Notes: a model not told the origin generated them from the letters alone. A stretch of DNA of 64,000 nucleotides from Massilibacillus massiliensis (GCF_900086705.1 NZ_LT575483.1:2857516-2921515); one strand, 5' to 3'. Numbered from the stretch's first letter, positions 50,802 to 60,237 are shown. Program-made: numbers and translations.

Positions 50802-52004
50802 ATGTGTAAAATTAATTTAGAAGAAAATAGAAGAGACTGTCCTGTTTGTGGAAGCGCAAATAAAAGTTTGATTGCTAAACAGAATTTTGAGAGTATACAG
50901 AAGGTTACTTTTATAAAATCATACGATGTAGCAGTTTGTGATAATTGTGGCATGGCGTACGCCGATAATATAGAAAAACCAGAAAATTTAAATGTTTATT
51001 ATTCTCAACAATCCAAATATGAACCTATTAAAGCTATGCCTTTGAATGAATGTTCGAATGTAAAATTTTACGAAAAAAGTGTTTTATTTCTACAAAAATA
51101 TTTACAGCCGGACAGTAGTGTTTTGGATTGTGGATGTGGGCAGGGAACTTTTTTACGTGTTTTAAAATCCCATGGATATAAGAATTTAAAGGGAATAGAT
51201 CCAGCGCAAAACTGTGTAGATTCGTTGCAAATATCTTATGAGATTAAGGCAGAAAAGTCGGATATTGAATCATATGTCTCAGATAAAAAATATGATTCAA
51301 TCGTTTTAAGTGCAGTTTTGGAACACGTTGTGGATTTGGATTTTGTAATAAAAAAAATTAAGATCTTATTAAAAGAAAATGGGACTCTATTTCTTAGTGT
51401 GCCAGATGTAAGTAATTTCTTAGAGTGCTATGACGCTCCCTTTCAACAATTTAGTTCGGAGCATGTTAATTATTTTACTGTTCATTCTTTAAAAAATCTC
51501 TTTAGTAATTATGGATTTTTTGTTGAAGAATACAATCAATGTATAGAATGGATCAACAATGGTGCAAGTTCGGAACCTATTTTGAGAGTTGTTTTGAGAA
51601 ATGGCAAAAGAAAAGAAAATTTGGATTGTATAAAGGATATTGAAGCTAAGCAAGTTTTGAATCAATATGCTGATAAGTCAAAGCAGTTTTTAGCGCATAT
51701 TGATGAAAAATTTATGAGTTTAGTGTCTACGCAGGAACCTATTATTATATGGGGCGTAGGAACTTTTATAATGAAAGCGTTAACTTTGACACATCTAAAA
51801 GATTGTAATATTATAGCTTTTGTTGATTCTAACGCTAAATACGCAGATGGAAAGTGGAATAATATAAAGGTTTTACCTCCGGAGGCTTTAAAAGATTATG
51901 ACTATAAAATATTAATTGGCTCAATAGGATTTAAAGAAGAAATTAAACAACAAATTATTAATAAAATGAAACTAAAAAATGAAATTATTGTTTTAGACGA
52001 TTAG
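50802..52004 (+). CDS. class I SAM methyltransferase with zinc-ribbon N terminus (sugar C-methyltransferase-like)
   Basis: 400 residues. An N-terminal zinc-binding part has CPVCGSANK and CDNCGMAYA. The central Rossmann SAM domain has VLDCGCGQGTFLRVLKSHGY and LEHVVDLDFVIKKIKILLK. The C-terminal domain resembles Methyltransf_14 (PIIIWGVGTFIMKAL, NIIAFVDSN). This three-part layout is that of TylC3/NovU-type sugar C-3 methyltransferases. It would add a branching methyl group to a 4-keto nucleotide sugar. Substrate inferred from context. Confidence 0.8.
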   Translation: MCKINLEENRRDCPVCGSANKSLIAKQNFESIQKVTFIKSYDVAVCDNCGMAYADNIEKPENLNVYYSQQSKYEPIKAMPLNECSNVKFYEKSVLFLQKYLQPDSSVLDCGCGQGTFLRVLKSHGYKNLKGIDPAQNCVDSLQISYEIKAEKSDIESYVSDKKYDSIVLSAVLEHVVDLDFVIKKIKILLKENGTLFLSVPDVSNFLECYDAPFQQFSSEHVNYFTVHSLKNLFSNYGFFVEEYNQCIEWINNGASSEPILRVVLRNGKRKENLDCIKDIEAKQVLNQYADKSKQFLAHIDEKFMSLVSTQEPIIIWGVGTFIMKALTLTHLKDCNIIAFVDSNAKYADGKWNNIKVLPPEALKDYDYKILIGSIGFKEEIKQQIINKMKLKNEIIVLDD

Positions 52005-52073
52005 TTTATTAAAAGAATTTGTATAAAAATATTTTTGGAAATATAAGCAATAACTTTCAAGGAGTGATTATTT

Positions 52074-53285
52074 GTGAGTGATACAGTCAAAACCCTAGAA
52101 CAATGGCAAAATAAATTTCCTAAAGGTTTTAAATCAATTGCATTAGATATTAGTGGCTTTTGCAATGCGAAATGTAAATATTGTCCAGCAGGAAATGATT
52201 TTTCTCACAAAGGAGAATTTATTTCATTAGAAAAGTATGAGGCATTATTACATAAATTTCAGGAATATAAAATGTACTTTTCAATTGAAACTGCTTTTCA
52301 AATTTATTGTCTTGGTGAACCTCTTTTACATCCAGAGATTAATGAAATTTTGAAAATTACGCATAAATGTGGTGTGCATACAAATATTAGCACAAATGCT
52401 AGTGTTGTTCCTAATGTTGATGCGGAAGGTGTAAAAGCGGTCGAGCGTGTGCTGATCTCTATGCCAGGTTTTTCGCAGAGGTCCTATGATAAGATTCATG
52501 GTTTTAATTTTGAACATATAAAAAATAATATATTAAAATTGAAAAAATGTTTTTCTGATATCCCTTTTGATATGACTTACCATATTTATCAGTTTAATAT
52601 GAATGAGATTGAAGATGCGCGAATTTTTTGTGAGAAGAATGATATACGTTTTGCACCTAATTATGCGATATTGATGGATAAAAACAAATGTATGAGTTAT
52701 GTAAGTAATACCATGGTTTATGAGGAACTTAAAGACCTTTCTAAGGAATTGTTTTTAGGCGTATTGGATGAGCAAATTAGGGTTTCACCGCGTAATTATT
52801 GTGATTTTCAAGAATCTTATCTTTCTGTTAATGTAGATGGAGATGTGAGAATATGCTCTTCATTTCCTAAAGGATATGAAAAAAATATCCTTTGCGGTAA
52901 TTTGCTCAAAGATGATATTGATGTTTTGATACAAAAAAAATATTCACATCTACGTTGTGAGCAATGTATTTCCGCAGGATTAACTTTGGGACAAGGTTAT
53001 GATTGTAAGGTATTTCCAGATTATTATTTTAGTTTAATAAAAGAAAACCAATATTTAAAAGATTGTGTTTCTGATTCAAGAATGAAAGATATAAATGAAA
53101 ATATTGACTTTATGCATCAAGTAAGAGCATGGGAGAACGATCATTATTCTGAAAAAGAGCTTAAAAATTTATTGGAAATGTTGCATCAAAATAAAATAGA
53201 TTTTCAAGATATGAGGAAAATTGTTTTGCGGTATGGAAGATTCGGCTCTAAAACAGTAAATAAATTTGAGCATATTATTGGTTAA
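52074..53285 (+). CDS. radical SAM protein with SPASM-like C terminus
   Basis: 403 residues from GTG (AAGGAGTG upstream). Cluster motif CNAKCKYC in ALDISGFCNAKCKYCPAGND, and further radical SAM core patterns (FQIYCLGEPLLHPEINEIL). The C-terminal part has additional cysteines (CSSFPKGYEKN, CGNL, CEQCISAGL) of the SPASM/twitch type that hold auxiliary Fe-S clusters. Sugar-modifying or protein-modifying roles are both possible. It lies between the methyltransferase and gmhB. Confidence 0.8.
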   Translation: MSDTVKTLEQWQNKFPKGFKSIALDISGFCNAKCKYCPAGNDFSHKGEFISLEKYEALLHKFQEYKMYFSIETAFQIYCLGEPLLHPEINEILKITHKCGVHTNISTNASVVPNVDAEGVKAVERVLISMPGFSQRSYDKIHGFNFEHIKNNILKLKKCFSDIPFDMTYHIYQFNMNEIEDARIFCEKNDIRFAPNYAILMDKNKCMSYVSNTMVYEELKDLSKELFLGVLDEQIRVSPRNYCDFQESYLSVNVDGDVRICSSFPKGYEKNILCGNLLKDDIDVLIQKKYSHLRCEQCISAGLTLGQGYDCKVFPDYYFSLIKENQYLKDCVSDSRMKDINENIDFMHQVRAWENDHYSEKELKNLLEMLHQNKIDFQDMRKIVLRYGRFGSKTVNKFEHIIG

Positions 53286-53381
53286 ACATAACGAGTAGCT
53301 TTTAAAAAGATTTTTTTATGTGATAAAAATTTTAAATAAAAACAAGTTTATACTAAAGGTGTATTTGTTTACAAAAACATA

Positions 53382-53918
53382 TTGCGAGGAGTGATAGAAA
53401 CGAAAAATCAAAGTATTTCTAGTTTAAATAAGATAGCATTTCTAGATCGTGATGGTGTTATAAATGTTAAAATGCTGGAAGGCTGTTATGTAACAAACTG
53501 GAGTCAATTTAAATTCAGAAATGGAGCTCTTTCAGGAATAAAATTGTTAAATAATTTTGGATATAAAGTTATTATTGTTACAAATCAACGTTGCATTGCT
53601 AGAAAAATCATAACTGAGCATGAGCTAAATCAAATTCATAAAAAAATGATAGAAGCTGTGGCTGATTTTGGAGGCGAAATTGAAGCTATTTATTATTGTC
53701 CACATGATTTGGGAGAATGTATTTGTCGAAAACCTGATATTGGGTTGTTTTTGCAGGCAGAAAAAGTTTATGTCGTTGATAAAGTTAATTCGTTTATGAT
53801 TGGTGATTCGGTATCAGATGTAGAAGCTGGACGTAAATATGGAATTCAGAGTTATTTATTAAAGAATTCAGAGAGTGTTGAAAGTTTGGTCAAGAAAATA
53901 TTGAAAATTGATAAATAA
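53382..53918 (+). CDS. gmhB: GmhB: D,D-heptose 1,7-bisphosphate phosphatase
   Basis: About 170-178 residues, HAD family: IAFLDRDGVINV (catalytic DxD), VIIVTNQRCIARK, zinc loop CPHDLGECICRKP and MIGDSVSDVEAG. It removes the C-7 phosphate in the heptose route. The start is uncertain: no ATG precedes the catalytic motif. TTG 53382 is in frame but precedes the best RBS (GAGGAGTGAT at ~53386-53395); initiation a few codons later would need an unusual codon. Confidence 0.82.
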   Translation: MRGVIETKNQSISSLNKIAFLDRDGVINVKMLEGCYVTNWSQFKFRNGALSGIKLLNNFGYKVIIVTNQRCIARKIITEHELNQIHKKMIEAVADFGGEIEAIYYCPHDLGECICRKPDIGLFLQAEKVYVVDKVNSFMIGDSVSDVEAGRKYGIQSYLLKNSESVESLVKKILKIDK

Positions 53919-54796
53919 AATTTATGTGCCAACTATAGGAAGAAGATTACTATCTAAAATAGTACATAATACGATGAAAAGTATAGACCGACAAAAACAG
54001 ATTGTGGTAGCCCATATAATTTTGTGTAAATTGATTTTCCAAACAAGTAAAATTTATAAGATAATGTATAGTTTGTAACTGAAAAGCATAGCCCTAAAAT
54101 ACTTTGTGATTTTTCTATCCCGATGGCTATAGTGATATTTATCACCAAAGTGTGAATAACGACTATAACCATTGGGAGATACTATTTCTAATGTATTTTA
54201 TCAGGCAATTCTATCTGAAAATAAGATGTTTAACTGGTCTAACACCATATCCCCAATTTCGACATCTTTGCGTCCATCTTTCGACGATTTTCTTTGATGC
54301 CAAATATAATATTTTTCTTAAGCTATCGTCATTTGGAAACGATGGCTTATTTTTTGTTATTTGCCTAAAGTGTCGATTCAATCCTTCATTATGTTAGTCG
54401 TATATATTATTCTCCGTATCTCTGGTGGATATGCATAAAACGCTGATAATATATCCCAATTTTCTTCCCAACTCTTTACGCACGATGGATATGTTTTTAC
54501 CCATTTTTCTTTGAATTCCATTAAGTGATTTAATGCTTCTTCCTCAGTTACCGACGGATATACTTGTTTTAAATCAACCATCAATTCTTTGATATCTTTA
54601 TAGCTTACATACCTTGTACTAGAGCGTATCTGGTGAATGATACAGCGTTGTATTTGTGCTTTCAAAGAAGCTACATTAATAGCTTCTTTGAAACCTTTTA
54701 GCCCATCTACACAAAAGAGGTAGACATCAAGTATTCCGCGACTTTTCAGGTCGTTTAAGACACCTAACCAAAACTTGCTACTTTCGTGTTCGCCTA

Positions 54797-56157
54797 GGGA
54801 GTGTAAAATAATCTGTGTAAGTATAAAACTTGCACAGATTATTTTAATATTGGATAATAAAAAATATTAAACACGAAAAGGACGAAAAAATGGCTAGAAA
54901 AAACTCTGAACAAGAACAGCTTGCCCAAGAAATTATTGCAAAATATCAACCAAAATCTGTCGAAGATATGCAAAATGCCTTAAAAGATATTTTCGGACCG
55001 ATGTTCCAAGCAATGCTAAAAGGTGAATTAGATCACCATCTTGGTTATTCAAGTAATGATCGTGGTGAAAAAGAATCCTCAAATCGTCGTAATGGGTATT
55101 CACAAAAAACTCTTAAAAGTTCTTTGGGTTCTATTCCAATTGATGTTCCGCGTGATCGTCAAGCGACTTTTAAGCCACAAATTATACCCAAACATAAAAC
55201 CAATGTATCTGACATTGAGCAAAAAGTTTTAGCGATGTATGCGCGTGGACTCAGTCAACGAGATATAGCCGCAACGATTGAAGATATCTATGGTTTTGAA
55301 ATATCTCATGAACAAATTTCAATCATCACAGATAAAATATTAGAAGAGCTCGATCAATGGCAAAAACGTCCCTTAAATCCATTCTATCCATTTGTTTTTG
55401 TCGACTGCATGTACGTGACAATTCGAAAAGATTATGAAGTTAAGAGTTGCGCAGTTTATACGATTCTTGGGTACAACATGGATGGTCATAAAGATATCTT
55501 AGGATTATGGATCAATGAAAATGAAAGTAAGCATACCTGGATGCAAATCTTCGATGAGCTCAAGGCTAGAGGAATACAAGATATCGGATTCATCTGTATG
55601 GATGGATTGAGCGGATTAGAAGATGGAGCTAAAGCAATATTTAAAGACGTAAATGTACAGAGATGTATCGTGCATTTAATAAGAAATTCTATAAAATATG
55701 TTCCAAGTAAGGACTATAAGGGATTTACAGCCCAGTTAAAGAAAGTATATGGAGCTTCAAGTTTAAAAGCGGCAATTGCGGAATTTGAGCGATTTAAAGT
55801 GGCGTGGGCAAACTATCCTGGAGCCGTTAGCGTATGGGAACGGAATTTCTCACATATAGAGCAGCTTTTTAATTACGGTAGTGCAGTGCGAAAGATTATG
55901 TACACAACAAATGCCATAGAAAGCGTGAATTCAAGTTTCCGAAAAGTGACAAAAAAAGGAGCGTTTCCAAATGAAAACGCCATACTGAAAGTATTGTATT
56001 TACGAGTTACAGAACTTTATAAAAAATGGCATGATCGCCCAGTTCTCAATTGGTCTATGGTTCGAAACCAACTTTCAATTGATACTAGGATTCAGCCGAT
56101 TTTTCAAAAATATGAACAACACTTTTAATCTTGTTACACAAAATTCTTGACACTCCC
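54797..56157 (+). mobile_element. intact IS256-family element with 8-bp target duplication
   Basis: 1361 bp. Ends are inverted: left GGGAGTGTAAAATAATCTG, right (reverse complement) GGGAGTGTCAAGAATTTTG. The flanking 8-bp direct repeat TTCGCCTA occurs at 54789-54796 and 56158-56165. Removing the element and one repeat restores GIWIGEHESSK in the older transposase. Eight-base duplications are standard for IS256. Confidence 0.92.
54890..56128 (+). CDS. IS256-family (mutator type) transposase, intact
   Basis: 412 residues: LAQEIIAKYQPKSVEDMQNA, the DDE residues in PFVFVDCMYVTIRK and FICMDGLSGLEDGAKAIFKD, HLIRNSIKYVPSKDYK, and RKIMYTTNAIESVNSSFRK with the final Glu. Full length and uninterrupted between terminal repeats, so likely active. 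It is clearly different from the older transposase it has landed in. Confidence 0.95.
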   Translation: MARKNSEQEQLAQEIIAKYQPKSVEDMQNALKDIFGPMFQAMLKGELDHHLGYSSNDRGEKESSNRRNGYSQKTLKSSLGSIPIDVPRDRQATFKPQIIPKHKTNVSDIEQKVLAMYARGLSQRDIAATIEDIYGFEISHEQISIITDKILEELDQWQKRPLNPFYPFVFVDCMYVTIRKDYEVKSCAVYTILGYNMDGHKDILGLWINENESKHTWMQIFDELKARGIQDIGFICMDGLSGLEDGAKAIFKDVNVQRCIVHLIRNSIKYVPSKDYKGFTAQLKKVYGASSLKAAIAEFERFKVAWANYPGAVSVWERNFSHIEQLFNYGSAVRKIMYTTNAIESVNSSFRKVTKKGAFPNENAILKVLYLRVTELYKKWHDRPVLNWSMVRNQLSIDTRIQPIFQKYEQHF

Positions 56158-56915
56158 TTCGCCTATCCAAATACCAAGAATATCTTTACTTCCATCTAGT
56201 GTAATATCAAGAATAACATAGGCAGCTTTTGTAACGATCTGATGGTTTTCTTTGATTTTATAGTGTATGGCATCCATAAAAATAAAGGGGTAAATTGCTT
56301 CAAGTGGTCTGGTTTTCCAAGCGTTTACATCGGGCATGATCTTCTCGCTGATTTTACTTACAAGCTCAGGAGAAATTTCAACATCGTAGAGATTTTTATT
56401 TGTTCAGCAATATCTCTTTGACTCATACCACAGGCATAAAAAGAGAGTATTTTTTCTTCCATACCATCGGCATTACAATTATATTTAGCAATGATTTGAG
56501 GTTCATATTCACCGTTGCGATCACGAGGAATTTTGACGTTAATTTCACCAAGCTGAGTTTTAACAGTCTTTTTAGAGATAATTTTGAGACTTTGATAAAT
56601 CGACAGAATCATCCAGACGTTTACTTTTTTCGTAACCAAGTTCTTGATCTAATTCAGACTCCATAACTTGCTGGATAACGTCTTTAAACATATCTTTCAT
56701 GGCTTGCATAATTTCAGTAGTAGAGGTGAAATTTTGGCTTTGTACATACTCTTTCATTAAATCTTTAGGTGCAGTTAACATAGAAAAAACTTCCTTTCAG
56801 GTTTGAAATTCTTATATTACAATTATTACCTAATAAGGAAGTTTTTTTATTCTTTTTACACAAAATTTTATGAGGTCTCAAGATTGTTTTTGTCGGTCTA
56901 TACCTTTTAAGGTAA

Positions 56916-57692
56916 TCACCATATTTTCCAAGGTGCTTTTTTCTTTTCCCATAAATCTTCTAGAAGCCATTTATCACGCTGGGTATCCATACACTGCCAG
57001 AACCCATAATGCTTGAACGCTTGCAATTGTCCTTGCTGTGCAACTGTTTCAAGTGGAGATTTTTCAAAGAAGGTCTCATCTCCTTCGATATAATCAAATA
57101 TTTTAGGGCCTACAACCATGAATCCACCGTTAATCCAACCACCGTCTTCTTTGGCTTTTTCTACGAAGTTATTAACGGTGCTGCTGTGATGAGCAATATT
57201 CAGTAACCCAAAGCGTCCACCAGGTTGGATTGCAGTCATGGTTACGATTGGTTTATACTGTTGATGGAATTTTACCAATTCTTCAATATTTACATCGCTT
57301 ACCCCATCCCCGTAGGTCAACATAAATGGTTCGTTGCCAATATAATCTTTTACACGTTTAATTCGGCCTCCAGTAGCAGTATTATAGCCGGTATCAACTA
57401 ATGTTACTTTCCATGGTTCGGCGACATTATTATGAACAATCATCTGATTGTTATTAGCAAAATCAAATGTGATATCAGAAGTATGTAAAAAGTAATCTGC
57501 AAAATATTCTTTAATGACGTAACCTTTATACCCAAGGCAGATGATAAATTCATTGAATCCATAATGCGTATATAGTTTCATGATATGCCAAAGTATTGGT
57601 TTGCCGCCGATTTCGATCATTGGTTTTGGTTTTAAGTGGGACTCTTCACTGATTCTTGTTCCAAGTCCGCCAGCTAGAATGACAACTTTCAT
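56916..57692 (-). CDS. rfbF: RfbF: glucose-1-phosphate cytidylyltransferase
   Basis: 258 residues from ATG 57692 (AAAGGAG upstream); the longer frame upstream is not coding. MKVVILAGGLGTRISEESHL, KPKPMIEIGGKPILWHIMK, MLTYGDGVSDVN and GGWINGGFMVVGP match RfbF throughout. It makes CDP-glucose. It is divergent from rfbG with a 121-bp shared promoter region. Its 3' end lies 12 bp from the decayed IS, so the original downstream neighbour has been lost or moved. Confidence 0.92.
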   Translation of the reverse strand: MKVVILAGGLGTRISEESHLKPKPMIEIGGKPILWHIMKLYTHYGFNEFIICLGYKGYVIKEYFADYFLHTSDITFDFANNNQMIVHNNVAEPWKVTLVDTGYNTATGGRIKRVKDYIGNEPFMLTYGDGVSDVNIEELVKFHQQYKPIVTMTAIQPGGRFGLLNIAHHSSTVNNFVEKAKEDGGWINGGFMVVGPKIFDYIEGDETFFEKSPLETVAQQGQLQAFKHYGFWQCMDTQRDKWLLEDLWEKKKAPWKIW

Positions 57693-57813
57693 AAGTAAAT
57701 ACTCCTTTGATAAAATTATTTTATTTAATATTCGACAAAATAATTCTTTATTCCTGTATTTGTAATAATATGATAAGCTATAGAAAGAAAATATAAAAAG
57801 TTGGTGAAAGAAA
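57693..57813. promoter_or_regulatory. divergent rfbF/rfbG promoter region
   Basis: 121 bp, very AT-rich, between the two divergent start codons. It must carry both promoters. No specific operator or clear -35/-10 pair was identified. Confidence 0.4.
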
Positions 57814-58890
57814 GTGCTGAACAAAGATTTTTGGCAAGGAAAAAAAGTTTTTTTGACTGGTCATACAGGGTTTAAGGGTGCTTGGCTTAGTTTATGCTTG
57901 AAGAAATTGGGTGCAAATGTAACGGGGTATTCATTGGAATCACCCACAGATCCAAGTTTATTTAAGATTGCGAAATTAGGTAATTTGATGGAGTCTAAGC
58001 TTGGAGATATTTGTGATTTTCAAGATCTTTGTAAGAAAATGAAGTATGCAAATCCTGATATCGTGATTCATATGGCTGCACAAGCTTTAGTGCGTGATTC
58101 CTACATAGATCCATTGCAGACCTATCAAACAAATGTCGTTGGGACGGCAAATGTTTTGGAAAGTGTACGACAATGCAAAAATATAAAAGCAGTACTTATA
58201 GTAACTACCGATAAATGTTATGAAAATAAAGAATGGTACTGGGGATACCGTGAAGATGAAGCTTTAGGAGGATATGACCCATATTCTAGTAGTAAAGCAT
58301 GTGCTGAAATTGTAACGGCAGCGTATCGGCAGTCGTTTTTGAGAGAAACGGGAATCGCTGTTGCTACAGTTCGGGCAGGAAATGTAATTGGGGGGGGCGA
58401 TTGGGCAAAAGATCGTTTAATTCCAGATTGCTTACGGGCAATTGAAAAGAAGGAAAAGATTATAATTCGTAATCCACAGGCGATTCGTCCGTGGCAGCAT
58501 GTATTAGATCCTTTAAGAGGTTATATGATGTTAACGGAAAAGTTATATGAAGAGGGAAATGATTGGGCGGAAAGCTGGAATTTTGGCCCATATGCTCATT
58601 CCGTACTTTGTGTTGGTGATGTAGTTGAAAAGATATGTACAAAACTTAATGCTACATATGCGGTACAGAAACTAGATAATTTACATGAAGCAAATTATCT
58701 AAAGTTGGATTGCTCTAAAGCAAATATGAAATTAAAGTGGCAGCCAACTCTAAGTATGGACGATAGCCTAGAGTATATTATTGACTGGTTTAATGCGTAC
58801 CGTAATGGTGAAGATATGCAGAAATTTTCAGTTATGCAAATTGAAAAGTATTGCATGCAGCAAAGTAGTACCAATATCGTTGAAATTTAG
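57814..58890 (+). CDS. rfbG: RfbG: CDP-glucose 4,6-dehydratase
   Basis: 358 residues from GTG. NAD loop TGHTGFKGAWLSLCLKKLG, MAAQALVRDSYIDPLQTYQT, the catalytic TTDKCYEN (Thr-Asp-Lys), YDPYSSSKACAE (Tyr, Lys) and IRPWQHVLDPLRGYM. It makes CDP-4-keto-6-deoxyglucose, the substrate of RfbH at 26712. Located with rfbF but 30 kb from rfbH. Confidence 0.93.
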   Translation: MLNKDFWQGKKVFLTGHTGFKGAWLSLCLKKLGANVTGYSLESPTDPSLFKIAKLGNLMESKLGDICDFQDLCKKMKYANPDIVIHMAAQALVRDSYIDPLQTYQTNVVGTANVLESVRQCKNIKAVLIVTTDKCYENKEWYWGYREDEALGGYDPYSSSKACAEIVTAAYRQSFLRETGIAVATVRAGNVIGGGDWAKDRLIPDCLRAIEKKEKIIIRNPQAIRPWQHVLDPLRGYMMLTEKLYEEGNDWAESWNFGPYAHSVLCVGDVVEKICTKLNATYAVQKLDNLHEANYLKLDCSKANMKLKWQPTLSMDDSLEYIIDWFNAYRNGEDMQKFSVMQIEKYCMQQSSTNIVEI

Positions 58891-58967
58891 GGGATAAGTA
58901 AACTAAGGTTGCGTTAAAATTAAAAACATGCATTTTACAGAAATACATATTGGATGAGGTAATAGTA

Positions 58968-59972
58968 ATGAAAATTAAAAAAAAGAATAAAACGAATAAA
59001 CAAAATCATCAAGTTGTAAACAATACTAAAACGAAACAAATAGATATGAATAAGGTCAAAGAGCTAAAAGAACAAGTATTGCAGTATAAAGCAGAAGAAA
59101 ACTATGAAGAGGCAATGATTGCAATCAGTGAAATCTTCACATTGGAATACTATGGTACGGAAGTTATGTATGATTTGGCGGAAATTTTCTACATAACTGA
59201 AGATTTTGAAAGAGCGGAAATATGGAGTAAGAAAGTATTGTCTTTCGATAGTAAACATGCGCAGGCATATTTGTTATTGGCTAGAATTTATGCAAAAGGG
59301 AATCGTATGTCTGAGCTTTTTTCGGCGCTAGAAAAACTTTTGAAAAATAGTTTTGTAGAAATAAGAGGAGAAGTAGAAACATTGCTTGAAGAAATTCATA
59401 TTGCTGATTACGAATTCGAGGCTGTAGATAAGTACAAAAATATTTATAATTACATTCAAGAAAAGCATAAAACCGAGACAAAAGCAGCTTCGCTTGTACA
59501 AGAAAAAACAGTAGAAACACAACAACAAATCACAAAAACTAGTTTAAGTAATTTGCAAAATTTATTAAAAGGGTTAGAGAAGCAGCAGGAAGAAAAAGAA
59601 ACTTTGTCTGATTTGATAGATGAAGTCTTTATAAGTGGGTTAGATGATAGGTTAGTGAAAAAATTTCAAGCAGAAGATCTAGAGAATGTATTGAGTGAAA
59701 TTGCAAGACATGCTGCGAATGATGTGAAAAAAGTAGAAGTTCTAAATGAGATCGCTGTGAGTTTTTATATGGAAAATCATCTAGATAAAGCCTTAGCTGT
59801 TCTTGTAAAGGCAATTCAAATGGATGCTGAAAAGGACAGAAGTTTGAAAAATTTAAGTTTTGTACTTTTTTATTTGGGAGAAAAAGAATTGGCATTACAA
59901 TACTTAAATCAAATTGTGGGAAAAGATATTGCTATTGTAGATTTAACTAGGAGGATTCAGGAATCTTGTTAG
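58968..59972 (+). CDS. TPR-like helical repeat protein
   Basis: 334 residues from ATG 58968 (ATGAGGTAAT upstream). Lys/Asn-rich N terminus, then helical pairs: EENYEEAMIAISEIF, ITEDFERAEIWSKKVLSF, and at the C terminus NHLDKALAVLVKAIQMDAEK and FYLGEKELALQYLNQIVG. A Gln/Glu/Lys-rich coiled segment separates the two repeat blocks. No enzymatic domain. It precedes the OGT-like gene, from which it is separated by the second small RNA/peptide module. It might supply a protein-binding surface for a glycosyltransferase; this is inference. Confidence 0.7.
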   Translation: MKIKKKNKTNKQNHQVVNNTKTKQIDMNKVKELKEQVLQYKAEENYEEAMIAISEIFTLEYYGTEVMYDLAEIFYITEDFERAEIWSKKVLSFDSKHAQAYLLLARIYAKGNRMSELFSALEKLLKNSFVEIRGEVETLLEEIHIADYEFEAVDKYKNIYNYIQEKHKTETKAASLVQEKTVETQQQITKTSLSNLQNLLKGLEKQQEEKETLSDLIDEVFISGLDDRLVKKFQAEDLENVLSEIARHAANDVKKVEVLNEIAVSFYMENHLDKALAVLVKAIQMDAEKDRSLKNLSFVLFYLGEKELALQYLNQIVGKDIAIVDLTRRIQESC

Positions 59973-59980
59973 TTACTCCA

Positions 59981-60009
59981 TTTACAACAGGTATAAAATA
60001 GCATATAAT
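59981..60009 (+). promoter_or_regulatory. promoter of antisense RNA, module copy 2
   Basis: TTTACA, 17 bp, TATAAT, followed by ACATATACTAAATAAAC, the same as copy 1 at 8922-8950. Confidence 0.75.
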
Positions 60010-60015
60010 AGACAT

Positions 60016-60216
60016 ATACTAAATAAACCAAAAACGCCCTGCGTTAACAGGCCGTTTCGGTGAAGATGGTGTGTTGTTACCTGCAAAGTTCAATGAGCAT
60101 TGCGAGTGCTACAATGAATTTAGCAGAAACTATGAGTTTAAAGGATTTAGTTTCCAGCTGCATGGTATCACCTCCATATTCAGTTTTGCAGGCTAGTTCC
60201 AGCTAGCCTGTATTTT
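60016..60216 (+). ncRNA. predicted antitoxin-like antisense RNA, copy 2
   Basis: Predicted from the promoter at 59981-60009 to the hairpin CAGGCTAG / CTAGCCTG at 60189-60210 followed by TATTTTC. It begins with the hairpin AAACGCCCTG / CAGGCCGTTT (60032-60057), equivalent to 8972-9000 in copy 1. It covers the entire minus-strand ORF 60077-60163. Confidence 0.6.
60077..60163 (-). CDS. small hydrophobic peptide, type I toxin-like, copy 2
   Basis: A 28-residue ORF from ATG with GGAGGTG directly upstream (60168-60175). It starts MQLETKSFK and continues with the hydrophobic stretch LIVSAKFIVALAMLIEL. On the minus strand TATAAT (60218-60223), a 5' hairpin (60189-60210), AAACTGAATA and the RBS occur in the same order and spacing as in copy 1. 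The peptides differ in sequence, while the control elements are conserved. Predicted membrane-acting toxin; untested. Confidence 0.55.
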   Translation of the reverse strand: MQLETKSFKLIVSAKFIVALAMLIELCR

Positions 60217-60237
60217 CATTATAATGAAATATTTTAC

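Larger units (their letters stand above)
54201..56781 (-). pseudogene. IS256-family transposase, frameshifted and split
   Basis: Read on the minus strand, pieces follow an IS256 mutator-type transposase in order. MLTAPKDLMKEYVQSQ opens it (start 56781 after GAAAGGAAG). Then come KTQLGEINVKIPRDRNGEYE, WKTRPLEAIYPFIFMDAIHY and DILGIWIGE up to 56166. Beyond the inserted IS, HESSKFW continues from 54788, then KAQIQRCIIHQIRSSTRYVS, then SLRKILYLASKKIVERWTQR near 54290, where one extra base shifts the frame to DMVLDQLNILFSDRIA and a stop at 54201-54203. Several frameshifts also occur near 56340-56640. It is non-functional. Confidence 0.85.
53981..56903 (-). mobile_element. decayed IS256-family element, interrupted by a second IS
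   Basis: Both edges carry the same 19-bp sequence GTATAGACCGACAAAAACA, direct at 53981-53999 and inverted at 56885-56903. Imperfect similarity continues inwards to ATTTTGTGTAAA on both sides. The interior is a frameshifted minus-strand transposase. An intact IS256-type element occupies 54797-56157. About 200 bp between the left repeat and the pseudogene end (54000-54200) hold no gene. Confidence 0.7.

Noticed and set aside
54378-54665. Small independent gene on the minus strand
   Set aside because: It is a piece of the frameshifted IS256-type transposase that continues on both sides.
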